In this document: piece after piece, positions 1 to 5,995 of the stretch
How positions within the stretch are numbered: the first letter of the stretch is position 1
Layout of the letters: every line of letters starts with the position of its first letter
NCBI GenBank assembly: GCA_013001935.1
Contig: JABDKZ010000065.1
Span: 1-8,126 of the forward strand
Length of the DNA: 8,126 bases
Direction of reading: 5' to 3'
DNA from: Maribacter sp.
GTDB lineage: Bacteria > Bacteroidota > Bacteroidia > Flavobacteriales > Flavobacteriaceae
Position numbers and translations under genes: made by a program
Notes under the pieces: generated by a model
Database searches by the model: none
The model's input: only the letters and a program-made list of their open reading frames with translations
What the model was told of the DNA's origin: nothing

Positions 1-153
1 TCTGGATTGGGGCTATCTATAGTAAAGCATATTATCGAAGCACATAACGAAAAAATTTATGTTGAAAGTGCTGAAGGTGTTGGATCTGAATTCTCTTTTA
101 CCTTGGAAAAAACCAATACCCAGACCAAGGAGGCTTTTTATCCCAGCAATTAA
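1..153 (+). CDS. Sensor histidine kinase, C-terminal end (partial)
   Basis: The frame is open from base 1 to a TAA at 151-153, giving the last 50 residues of a protein whose start lies outside the window. It begins [15 protein letters not shown] and continues to a [10 protein letters not shown] segment. This is the G2 box (GLGLxIV) and final beta strand of the HATPase_c domain found in two-component sensor kinases, so ATP binding and autophosphorylation of a histidine upstream are expected from the family. About 13 polar residues follow the domain. The input sensed, the membrane topology and the partner regulator cannot be seen. The gene lies 41 nt upstream of trmB on the same strand and could be co-transcribed with it, although a promoter-like box sits in the gap. 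A PhoR-like kinase is one possibility but is not demonstrated. Confidence 0.85.
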   Translation, partial: SGLGLSIVKHIIEAHNEKIYVESAEGVGSEFSFTLEKTNTQTKEAFYPSN

Positions 154-161
154 GATTTCAT

Positions 162-169
162 TAGCTTTG
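162..169 (+). promoter_or_regulatory. Candidate Bacteroidota promoter (-7 box) for trmB
   Basis: TAGCTTTG matches the Bacteroidota -7 consensus TAnnTTTG exactly. It sits 8 nt after the kinase stop and 25 nt before the GTG of trmB, a suitable distance for a short leader. The upstream -33 element is poor: only a TTTTTA tract (135-140) lies roughly 21 nt away, and no TTG is present. An exact 8-mer with two free positions can occur by chance in AT-rich DNA, so position is the main support. Confidence 0.4.
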
Positions 170-194
170 CGATAGGATTAATCTAGATATTGCT

Positions 195-866
195 GTGGGG
201 AGCAAAAACAAACTAAAAAGATTCAAGGAGAATGCTACATTTAAAAATGTAGTACAGCCAAACAGACATGAAATTGAAGGGCACACATTTCGGTTAAAAG
301 GCAATTGGCATGAACATTTTGGCAACCATAATCCCATAGTATTGGAATTGGGCTGTGGCAAGGGAGAGTATACCTTAGGCTTGGCACGATTAAATCCTGA
401 TAAAAATTTTATAGGTCTCGATATTAAAGGAGCCCGTTTATGGCGCGGCGCAAAGACCGCTTTAGAGGAGAATAGGGCTAATGTCGCCTTTTTAAGAACA
501 CAAATAGAGCTTATAGACCAGATTTTTGATAAAAATGAGGTGAGTGAAATTTGGATTACCTTTCCAGATCCACAGATAAAATATAAGCGAACCAAACATC
601 GAATGACCAATGAGGTGTTCCTTAAGAAATATGAGCGTATATTAATCGATAAAGGATTAGTACATCTAAAGACCGATAGTGAATTTATGCATGGGTATAC
701 TTTAGGACTTTTACATGGCAGTGGTCGTGAAGTTCTTTATGCGAATCATGATGTATATAAAAATGAAGGCAGTCCCAAAGAGGTATTATCAATTCAAACT
801 TTCTATGAAAAGCAGTATCTTGAGAAGGCAAAACCAATCACCTATATCAAGTTTAGGATAAACTAA
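195..866 (+). CDS. trmB: tRNA (guanine-N7-)-methyltransferase TrmB
   Basis: This 223-residue cytoplasmic enzyme is expected to transfer a methyl group from S-adenosylmethionine to N7 of G46 in the variable loop of tRNAs. The SAM-binding motif LELGCGKGEY is at residues 50-59 and GLDIKG at 74-79. The family signature FPDP followed by a basic stretch (KYKRTKHR) is at 123-136, LKTDSEF at 158-164, and a C-terminal TFYE-KAKPITYIKF segment completes the fold. The length is normal for bacterial TrmB. The start is a GTG giving MGSKNKLKRF, a typical N-terminus for Bacteroidota TrmB. No in-frame ATG exists before residue 137, so GTG is the only sensible start. There is no Shine-Dalgarno sequence. The stop is followed after one base by the LysE-family start, indicating an operon. 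The basic motif reads PQIKYKR rather than PWPKKRH, as is common outside proteobacteria. Confidence 0.96.
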   Translation: MGSKNKLKRFKENATFKNVVQPNRHEIEGHTFRLKGNWHEHFGNHNPIVLELGCGKGEYTLGLARLNPDKNFIGLDIKGARLWRGAKTALEENRANVAFLRTQIELIDQIFDKNEVSEIWITFPDPQIKYKRTKHRMTNEVFLKKYERILIDKGLVHLKTDSEFMHGYTLGLLHGSGREVLYANHDVYKNEGSPKEVLSIQTFYEKQYLEKAKPITYIKFRIN

Positions 867-867
867 T

Positions 868-1494
868 ATGGAACACCTGCTCATTCTTTTCTTTGTAACC
901 TTTTCTGCTGCGTTTATGGCTACTGTACCACCGGGTCTTTTAAATATGAATGCCGCTAAGACCAGTGTTGATAAGGGCAAGTTGAATGGGATTATCTTCA
1001 GTATGGGTGTTTCCACAATGATAATGATACAGGCCATTATCGCTGTTTATATCTCAAAATATTTACACAAGAATCCCGATGTAGTTGAAGTACTACTTAA
1101 AATTGCAGTTTTGGTTTTTGCAGTTTTGGCTGTTTATTTTTTTATGGCAGCACGGAATAATAAGAAAAAAGTGGTTAAAGCGGTTAATATAAGTAAGCGA
1201 AATAGCTTTTATAAGGGCATGTTGCTGGCCGCATTAAATTTACTGACCATACCCTATTACAGTGGATTGAATATCATGTGGAATGCCTCTGGATGGATAA
1301 AATTCCAAGTTTGGGATATTGTGATTTTTGTATTATCGGCAGGTTGTGGAACTTTTTCAGTTTTATACATGTATACAATTTACTTTAATAAGCTTGAAAA
1401 CAAGACCAATCGATTTTCGAAGAATTCCAACTACATTTTAAGTGTTTTAATGCTTGTACTTTTAGTGATAACCGTTTATAGGATTTTTAAATGA
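868..1494 (+). CDS. LysE-family (RhtB/threonine-efflux-like) membrane transporter
   Basis: This is a 208-residue, strongly hydrophobic protein with six likely membrane spans (about residues 4-22, 40-61, 74-94, 116-136, 147-173 and 188-206). A PPGLLNMNAAKTSVDKG segment after span 1 corresponds to the PGP...G(x)RG signature of LysE/RhtB exporters. The ALNLLTIPYYSG segment in the fourth span fits the second-half NPK region of that family. Members export amino acids or related small solutes from the cytoplasm, but the substrate here cannot be inferred. The start lies 1 nt after the trmB stop. The stop TGA overlaps the ATG of the next gene (ATGA at 1491-1494), so all three are probably translated from one message. 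The short charged tail (RIFK) follows the positive-inside rule. The PGP motif is changed to PPG, so this is a divergent branch of the family. Confidence 0.8.
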   Translation: MEHLLILFFVTFSAAFMATVPPGLLNMNAAKTSVDKGKLNGIIFSMGVSTMIMIQAIIAVYISKYLHKNPDVVEVLLKIAVLVFAVLAVYFFMAARNNKKKVVKAVNISKRNSFYKGMLLAALNLLTIPYYSGLNIMWNASGWIKFQVWDIVIFVLSAGCGTFSVLYMYTIYFNKLENKTNRFSKNSNYILSVLMLVLLVITVYRIFK

Positions 1495-1829
1495 TGCGGG
1501 AAGAGAACAAAAACTTTTTTCAAAAGGTATATGAAGTAGCAAAGCTAATCCCCTACGGAAGGGTAACTTCCTATGGCGCTATTGCCAAATATCTTGGAGC
1601 TGCAAGAAGTGCAAGAATGGTGGGCTGGGCCATGAACGGGGCACATAATATGCCCGAAATTCCGGCACATAGGGTGGTAAACAAAATAGGTCTCTTGACA
1701 GGAAAGCATCACTTTGGGGGTACGAATTTAATGCAGCAACTTTTGGAAAGTGAAGGGATCAATGTGGTCGATAATCAGATCATTGATTTTGACAAACACT
1801 TTTGGGATCCTTATAAAGCGTTGCAGTAA
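1491..1829 (+). CDS. MGMT-family alkyltransferase-like protein (no catalytic Cys)
   Basis: This 112-residue protein consists almost entirely of the DNA-binding domain of O6-alkylguanine-DNA alkyltransferase. IPYGRVTSYGAIAKYLG (20-36) is the winged-helix start. AARSARMVGWAMN (37-49) contains the base-flipping arginine finger (R42). The active-site motif PCHR is replaced by PAHR (58-61, Ala codon GCA at 1665-1667), so it cannot accept alkyl groups on cysteine. Cys-less homologues are called ATL proteins. In E. coli YbaZ and S. pombe Atl1 the residue is Trp, and the Thermus protein has Ala. They bind O6-alkylguanine and hand the lesion to nucleotide excision repair, which is the likely role here. 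GKHHFGG (71-77) follows as in the family. The start is ATGATG; either Met (1491 or 1494) is possible, the first overlapping the LysE stop. The N-terminal methyl-receptor domain of Ada/Ogt is absent, as usual for ATLs. Confidence 0.9.
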   Translation: MMREENKNFFQKVYEVAKLIPYGRVTSYGAIAKYLGAARSARMVGWAMNGAHNMPEIPAHRVVNKIGLLTGKHHFGGTNLMQQLLESEGINVVDNQIIDFDKHFWDPYKALQ

Positions 1830-1878
1830 GCGTATAACGAACCTCTATGCTAGCATTCCACATTTCAATCCAATAACT

Positions 1879-1908
1879 TTAGCTTCTCAGCCCTAAGATG
1901 TATCTTTG
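1879..1908 (+). promoter_or_regulatory. Predicted Bacteroidota promoter for the mrp-nfu operon
   Basis: TATCTTTG at 1901-1908 is an exact TAnnTTTG (-7) match. A TTA, in the context CTTTAG, lies at 1879-1881 with a 19-nt spacer and stands in for the TTG/TTTG -33 element. Transcription would start a few bases after 1908, giving a leader of about 20 nt before the ATG at 1935. The box lies in the only sizeable gap (105 nt) between the trmB set and mrp. The rest of that gap shows no clear hairpin or other element. Confidence 0.6.
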
Positions 1909-1934
1909 TTGTTTAGAATGAATATACATAGAGA

Positions 1935-3074
1935 ATGAAACTGAAAAAGCAAGATATTCTTAAAGCATTGGAACAGATTACAGTACCTGGAGAAGGCCAG
2001 AATATGGTTGAAGGTGGTGCAATCAAGAATGTTCAGATATTCGGTGATGAAGTTGAAATAGATATTACCATAAGCAACCCCAGTCTTCAGGCACGTAAGA
2101 AAACCGAGGTGGAAATCCTAAAGATCATTCATAAGGAAGTTTATGAAAAAGCGAAGATCAAAATTAATATAAAGGTTGATGCACCAGCTAAACCACAGGT
2201 TAATGAAATAAAGGGAAAGCCATTACCCGGAATTCAGAATATTATTGCGGTCGCTTCTGGTAAAGGGGGCGTTGGCAAATCTACTGTAACGGCAAACCTC
2301 GCTGTTACCTTAGCGAAAATGGGCTTTAAGGTAGGGCTGTTAGATGCTGATATTTATGGGCCTTCAATGCCTATTATGTTCGATGTTACCCATGAAAAAC
2401 CTTTGGCTGTAAATATCGATGGCAAATCAAAAATGAAACCTGTCGAGAATTATGGGGTTAAACTATTGTCAATTGGGTTTTTTACTGAGCCCAGTCAGGC
2501 AGTCATTTGGCGTGGTCCCATGGCTGCTAAGGCGCTAAACCAAATGATATTCGATGCCCACTGGGGGGAGTTGGATTTTCTTTTGATCGATTTACCTCCT
2601 GGTACTGGTGATATTCATTTAAGCATAATGCAGGCGATGCCAGTAACCGGTGCTGTTGTTGTAAGCACACCCCAGGAAGTTGCATTGTCTGATGCTCGTA
2701 AAGGTGTTGCCATGTTCCAACAAGAGTCAATAAATGTTCCGGTATTGGGGATTATAGAGAATATGGCTTATTTTACTCCGGAAGAGTTGCCGAATAATAA
2801 ATACTATATCTTTGGAAAAGAGGGTGCTAAAAACCTTTCGGAAGATTTAAATGTTCCATTTTTAGGTGAAGTTCCTTTGGTTCAAAGTATAAGGGAAGCT
2901 GGGGATGTGGGAAGACCGGCAGCATTGCAAATCGCTTCGCCAATTGAGGCTTCATTTGAGGCGATAACTAGAAATGTTGTTCAGGAATTAGTAGATAGGA
3001 ATAAAAGCCTACCACCGACTGAAGCAATCAAGATAACCACAATGGCGGGTTGTGCAGCGGTTAACAAGAAATGA
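1935..3074 (+). CDS. Mrp/NBP35-family P-loop ATPase (ApbC-like Fe-S carrier)
   Basis: This 379-residue cytoplasmic protein has two parts. Residues 1-82 form a MIP18/FeS-assembly-P domain. Residues 100-350 form the Mrp ATPase, with deviant Walker A GKGGVGKS (109-116), A' motif LLDADIYGPS (135-144), switch II LLIDLPPGTGD (216-226) and the ENMAYF segment (275-280). Family members bind and transfer [4Fe-4S] clusters to apo-enzymes. In Salmonella ApbC and most homologues a CxxC follows the ENM segment and binds the cluster between two subunits. Here that place reads TPEELPNNKYY and contains no cysteine. The only cysteine in the whole protein is C373, in the C-terminal MAGCAA. The ATP-binding machinery is intact, so the protein is not a pseudogene. 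It has its own predicted promoter, and its stop overlaps the nfu start (ATGA, 3071-3074), which argues for a shared Fe-S role. ATG at 1935 is the natural start, before the first domain. Confidence 0.93.
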   Translation: MKLKKQDILKALEQITVPGEGQNMVEGGAIKNVQIFGDEVEIDITISNPSLQARKKTEVEILKIIHKEVYEKAKIKINIKVDAPAKPQVNEIKGKPLPGIQNIIAVASGKGGVGKSTVTANLAVTLAKMGFKVGLLDADIYGPSMPIMFDVTHEKPLAVNIDGKSKMKPVENYGVKLLSIGFFTEPSQAVIWRGPMAAKALNQMIFDAHWGELDFLLIDLPPGTGDIHLSIMQAMPVTGAVVVSTPQEVALSDARKGVAMFQQESINVPVLGIIENMAYFTPEELPNNKYYIFGKEGAKNLSEDLNVPFLGEVPLVQSIREAGDVGRPAALQIASPIEASFEAITRNVVQELVDRNKSLPPTEAIKITTMAGCAAVNKK

Positions 3075-3316
3075 GTATGACATCAGATGAAATAAAATTC
3101 AATGTTGAAAAGGCACTCGATGAAATTCGTCCTTTTTTGCAAAGCGATGGGGGCGATATTGAGCTTATTTCAATTGATAATGATACTTCTGTAAAGGTGA
3201 AACTACAGGGTGCCTGCGTAGGTTGTACGGTTAATCAAATGACCTTAAAAAGTGGTGTTGAAATGACCATTAAAAAATATGCGCCTCAAATTGAGGAAGT
3301 CATAAATCTTGATTAA
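3071..3316 (+). CDS. NifU C-terminal-domain (Nfu-type) Fe-S scaffold/carrier protein
   Basis: This 81-residue protein consists of just the Nfu domain. PFLQSDGGDIELI (21-33) is the family signature, and GACVGCTVNQMTLKSGVE (47-64) holds the two cysteines (C49, C52) that bind a [4Fe-4S] cluster shared between two monomers. Members receive clusters from the assembly machinery and pass them to target enzymes in the cytoplasm. It is short and lacks the A-type domain present in E. coli NfuA and the IscU-like domain of NifU, which is usual in Bacteroidota. The start overlaps the mrp stop by 4 nt (ATGA). A second Met at residue 3 (3077) is an alternative. Translational coupling to a P-loop carrier that lacks CxxC suggests that the two work together. 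Confidence 0.94.
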   Translation: MSMTSDEIKFNVEKALDEIRPFLQSDGGDIELISIDNDTSVKVKLQGACVGCTVNQMTLKSGVEMTIKKYAPQIEEVINLD

Positions 3317-3343
3317 TAATACTTACTTGAATTCTATTTTAAC

Positions 3344-5131
3344 TTATTGATTGCTGGCCCAATAGGCCATCATGAGTATGGAGCCTGCTGTCCCGTCCAT
3401 GGTAGGTTCATTGGTTGAATAGTCCCCGATATCATCATGATATACTACAAAATTGTTCTGAAATGCTGCAAATTCATCAGGTTCGTTCAAATGCAAACCC
3501 TTAAGTGATTTGAAAATGCTACTGTAAACAGGACCGTCGACCAATCCTCCAGGAACTTGTTTTTTGCCCAATGCCCAGGTACTTGTGTGCACGTCATACG
3601 GGTATTCACCATCAGAGGGCATTTTCGTAAACATAGTGGTTCCCCACGGATTTCTCCCAAAAAGCCAATCGCGTTGTTCTATCATAAATTTCGAATACGT
3701 CTTATCACCGGTCATTTTTTCATACAGTATTCCCTGTGTAATCAAGCTGGTCAGTAAGTTATTGGAACACCAGATAAATGGAACCCCAATATTATAGGGA
3801 TTTGTGTTTCCTCGTTTTATATTGTCTTCGATTCCGCTTTTATAAAAACTTGCCAAAGTATTTTTAAACTTTGCATCTACATGTTCATACAAAGCAAAAT
3901 GTCCAATATTTACAAAAGGATAAAATTCATAATGGGGAACAGAGTCATAAGGCATCCATGAAACGGTATTTGCTTCAATTGCGTATTGCTTTGCATCTTC
4001 CAGGTATTTACGATTCTTAGTAGATTTGTAGAGTTCTGCAGCACCCCATTCCATATCATCGGCCCACGTTTTTTCAGAATATCGGTAAGGTGCACCATAT
4101 GAATTTCCTTGCTGGAAACCTCTTTTGTCCTTTCCAAGTTTATAAAGCGATTTTGCCGCTTTTAATAAAATGGCCGAAAAAATGGAGTCATTTAGATCCT
4201 TTTTCCATATTCTTGCAGCAATGGCCATGGCTGCTGCCGAACGCCCAGCCAAATTCGAAACTCCAGTTGCTTCGCTTTTGTACTCATTCAAACCTTGAGG
4301 TTCTCCTGTCGCAAAATAGGCGACTCTAAAACTGTTGGGACCCCAACCATAATCTGAATTGTCTTTGTCTGGCATTTTCCATCCCCTATGATCTCGATCA
4401 TCCGCTATTTGATGAATCAATTGGTCAGATTGGGAATGTAGTTTCAATATCCAGTCTAATCCCCATTTTGCCTCGTCAAGCACATCAACAATACCATTTG
4501 GACCAGTTTGCCCTAAATGATTCACAGAATCGGTGAATGCTTTGGGAAATAGCTCATAGGCTTTAAGCATGTGGGCTGTGGCATAGCTACTCGTTATTAA
4601 GTACTTCAATTGATCCCCTGCATCATGCCAACCTCCTGTGGCATCGACAAAAGTAGAATCGGGCATGGGACCGTAAAATGAGCGACCATCACCTTGGTGG
4701 CAAACAATATCGAAAAAAGGATTATATCCGCATCGCTGCTGTCTCATGAATGCTAGCAATTTTTCAGATTTGTATAAATAAGAATTTTTTGAGATAATTA
4801 TATTTTGGGAAGTGTGAGCAGTTTTCTTCGTCTGTAGGGTGTATCTGCCTTCTTCGGTAAAAGCACTAAAATCAACTTCATAATAATATTCATAAGTATC
4901 CCAGTCACTGGCCTTTATTTTTTCTGGGTTATAAGTGGCTACAATCCGTTTGTCCTTATTTGATACCAGAATAAATTTTTCTTTGATTGGCGATTTCGAG
5001 AAAACCAACGCAATTTTTGATTCATGGGGTAAATATCCCAGTTGATTGATTCTGATATGTATTTCTTCGAAGTTACCTGCTGCTTGAAAAAGTTGGCAAA
5101 TACAAAAAATGGTAAGGTAGAGCGGCTTCAT
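3344..5131 (-). CDS. Secreted glycoside hydrolase family 9 protein with N-terminal Ig-like domain
   Basis: This 595-residue protein has a likely Sec signal at residues 1-19 (hydrophobic LYLTIFCICQLFQAAG, no convincing lipobox). An Ig-like CelD_N domain (about 23-113, IRINQLGYLP at 27-36) is followed by the (alpha/alpha)6 GH9 catalytic domain to the end. GGWHDAGDQLKY (166-177) supplies the catalytic aspartates D170 and D173. DVHTST (513-518) corresponds to the substrate-binding histidine region. DDIGDYSTNEPTMDGTAG (566-583) supplies the acid E575. C134, C144, H145 and H169 match the zinc site of CelD_N-type GH9 enzymes. GH9 enzymes invert beta-glycosidic bonds. Most are endoglucanases, others act on xyloglucan or chitosan oligomers as exo-glucosaminidases, so the substrate is open. 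There is no carbohydrate-binding module and no type IX secretion C-terminal domain, so it is probably periplasmic. It is third in the minus-strand set, 42 nt after the deacetylase-like gene. Confidence 0.93.
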   Translation of the reverse strand: MKPLYLTIFCICQLFQAAGNFEEIHIRINQLGYLPHESKIALVFSKSPIKEKFILVSNKDKRIVATYNPEKIKASDWDTYEYYYEVDFSAFTEEGRYTLQTKKTAHTSQNIIISKNSYLYKSEKLLAFMRQQRCGYNPFFDIVCHQGDGRSFYGPMPDSTFVDATGGWHDAGDQLKYLITSSYATAHMLKAYELFPKAFTDSVNHLGQTGPNGIVDVLDEAKWGLDWILKLHSQSDQLIHQIADDRDHRGWKMPDKDNSDYGWGPNSFRVAYFATGEPQGLNEYKSEATGVSNLAGRSAAAMAIAARIWKKDLNDSIFSAILLKAAKSLYKLGKDKRGFQQGNSYGAPYRYSEKTWADDMEWGAAELYKSTKNRKYLEDAKQYAIEANTVSWMPYDSVPHYEFYPFVNIGHFALYEHVDAKFKNTLASFYKSGIEDNIKRGNTNPYNIGVPFIWCSNNLLTSLITQGILYEKMTGDKTYSKFMIEQRDWLFGRNPWGTTMFTKMPSDGEYPYDVHTSTWALGKKQVPGGLVDGPVYSSIFKSLKGLHLNEPDEFAAFQNNFVVYHDDIGDYSTNEPTMDGTAGSILMMAYWASNQ

Positions 5132-5173
5132 AAACCTAATTCAATATTCTTTCTTATAAAGATAGACCTAATA

Positions 5174-5995
5174 TCATCCGCTTGCAAGGAGCTCATGTAT
5201 TCCGGTTATCTTATATTTTCTAGATTTCAACTCAAGGATGAGGTCTTCAAGGTGATAATAGAATTTGTCTTTACGCTTGGGATCCGTACCAATATGCATA
5301 AGCAATAGAAATCCATTTAAACCGGAAGTATTCTTGCGTTCGAAATTTAAAATATTGCTGAAGATTTCTTTGCTAGTGCGATAATTTAACATTTCGGGGC
5401 TAGTATAATCCGCATGCGAAAGTGTTCCATGGGTCATATTGATCAATTGGAGCCCAGTGTTAGAGGTCCATTCCGCAATCGTCTTGTTATACCATTCATA
5501 TGGGGGCAAGTAATAGGGAACTTGGTCCTTGCTGATCCCAAATCGACGCATTTCTTTATAATTAGCCTCAAGATCAGTTAAGAATTCAGAATTGCTTACC
5601 AAAAGACTATCTCGGTTTTCCCAATCGCAATAAAGAAGATGGCGATCTGAATGGGCCCCTAAATAGTGGCCGTCTTCAATTAAATCTAGAATGGATTTTT
5701 CAAAATCAGGGTTCCTATAGTAATTGCCTGTGAAAAAGAAGGCCCCTTTTATTTCATGTTTTTTAAGAACTTTCCGAATATGTTCAGTACCATCAGCAAA
5801 AATGTCGCCTGTAAATACGAGCGTTAACTTATTTTGTGTGCTATCTCCGCGGACGATCGCACCGTGAAGCATACTTAAATTCTTTTTATTTGATGAGGTG
5901 CAGCTTATGCCAATGAACATGAATGCAAAAAACGATAATCTGAAAAGTTTGGATGACAAAACCATTTTTAGAATATTTTCATGGGCCAGAGACAT
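5174..5995 (-). CDS. Divergent NodB-fold polysaccharide deacetylase-like lipoprotein
   Basis: The longest frame has 273 residues. A lipoprotein signal (KLFRLSFFAFMFIGISC) places the lipidated Cys at residue 32. If translation starts at Met11 (5965), the signal is a normal 21 residues, so 5965 is the more likely start. The ATG at 5995 directly abuts the exporter stop. The fold is supported by VLKKHEIKGAFFFTG (76-90) and GHYLGAHSDRH (109-119), which carries the two metal-binding histidines H115 and H119. LPPYEWYN (163-170) and a late GFLLLMH (228-234) add support. NodB enzymes remove N- or O-acetyl groups from glycans such as chitin, peptidoglycan or xylan. The canonical TFDDG is replaced here by VFTGDIFADG (60-69), and the RPPxG arginine by Leu163. 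Activity is therefore uncertain, although D64 or D68 could take over metal binding. Its position between an ABC exporter and a GH9 enzyme points to glycan processing in the envelope. Confidence 0.82.
   Translation of the reverse strand: MSLAHENILKMVLSSKLFRLSFFAFMFIGISCTSSNKKNLSMLHGAIVRGDSTQNKLTLVFTGDIFADGTEHIRKVLKKHEIKGAFFFTGNYYRNPDFEKSILDLIEDGHYLGAHSDRHLLYCDWENRDSLLVSNSEFLTDLEANYKEMRRFGISKDQVPYYLPPYEWYNKTIAEWTSNTGLQLINMTHGTLSHADYTSPEMLNYRTSKEIFSNILNFERKNTSGLNGFLLLMHIGTDPKRKDKFYYHLEDLILELKSRKYKITGIHELLASG

Noticed and set aside
161..610. Long minus-strand frame of about 149 codons opposite trmB
   Set aside because: It lies fully antisense to a strongly recognisable TrmB, and its translation shows no domain, signal or motif. 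It is a shadow frame.
3355..3369. Hairpin TGGCC-CAATA-GGCCA near the GH9 stop as a terminator
   Set aside because: The stem is only 5 bp, lies inside the GH9 coding end and has no T-tract after it on either strand.
3344..5131. GH9 gene as part of a classical polysaccharide utilisation locus
   Set aside because: No SusC/SusD pair, carbohydrate sensor or further hydrolases are in the window on either side. The flanks are housekeeping Fe-S genes and an exporter.
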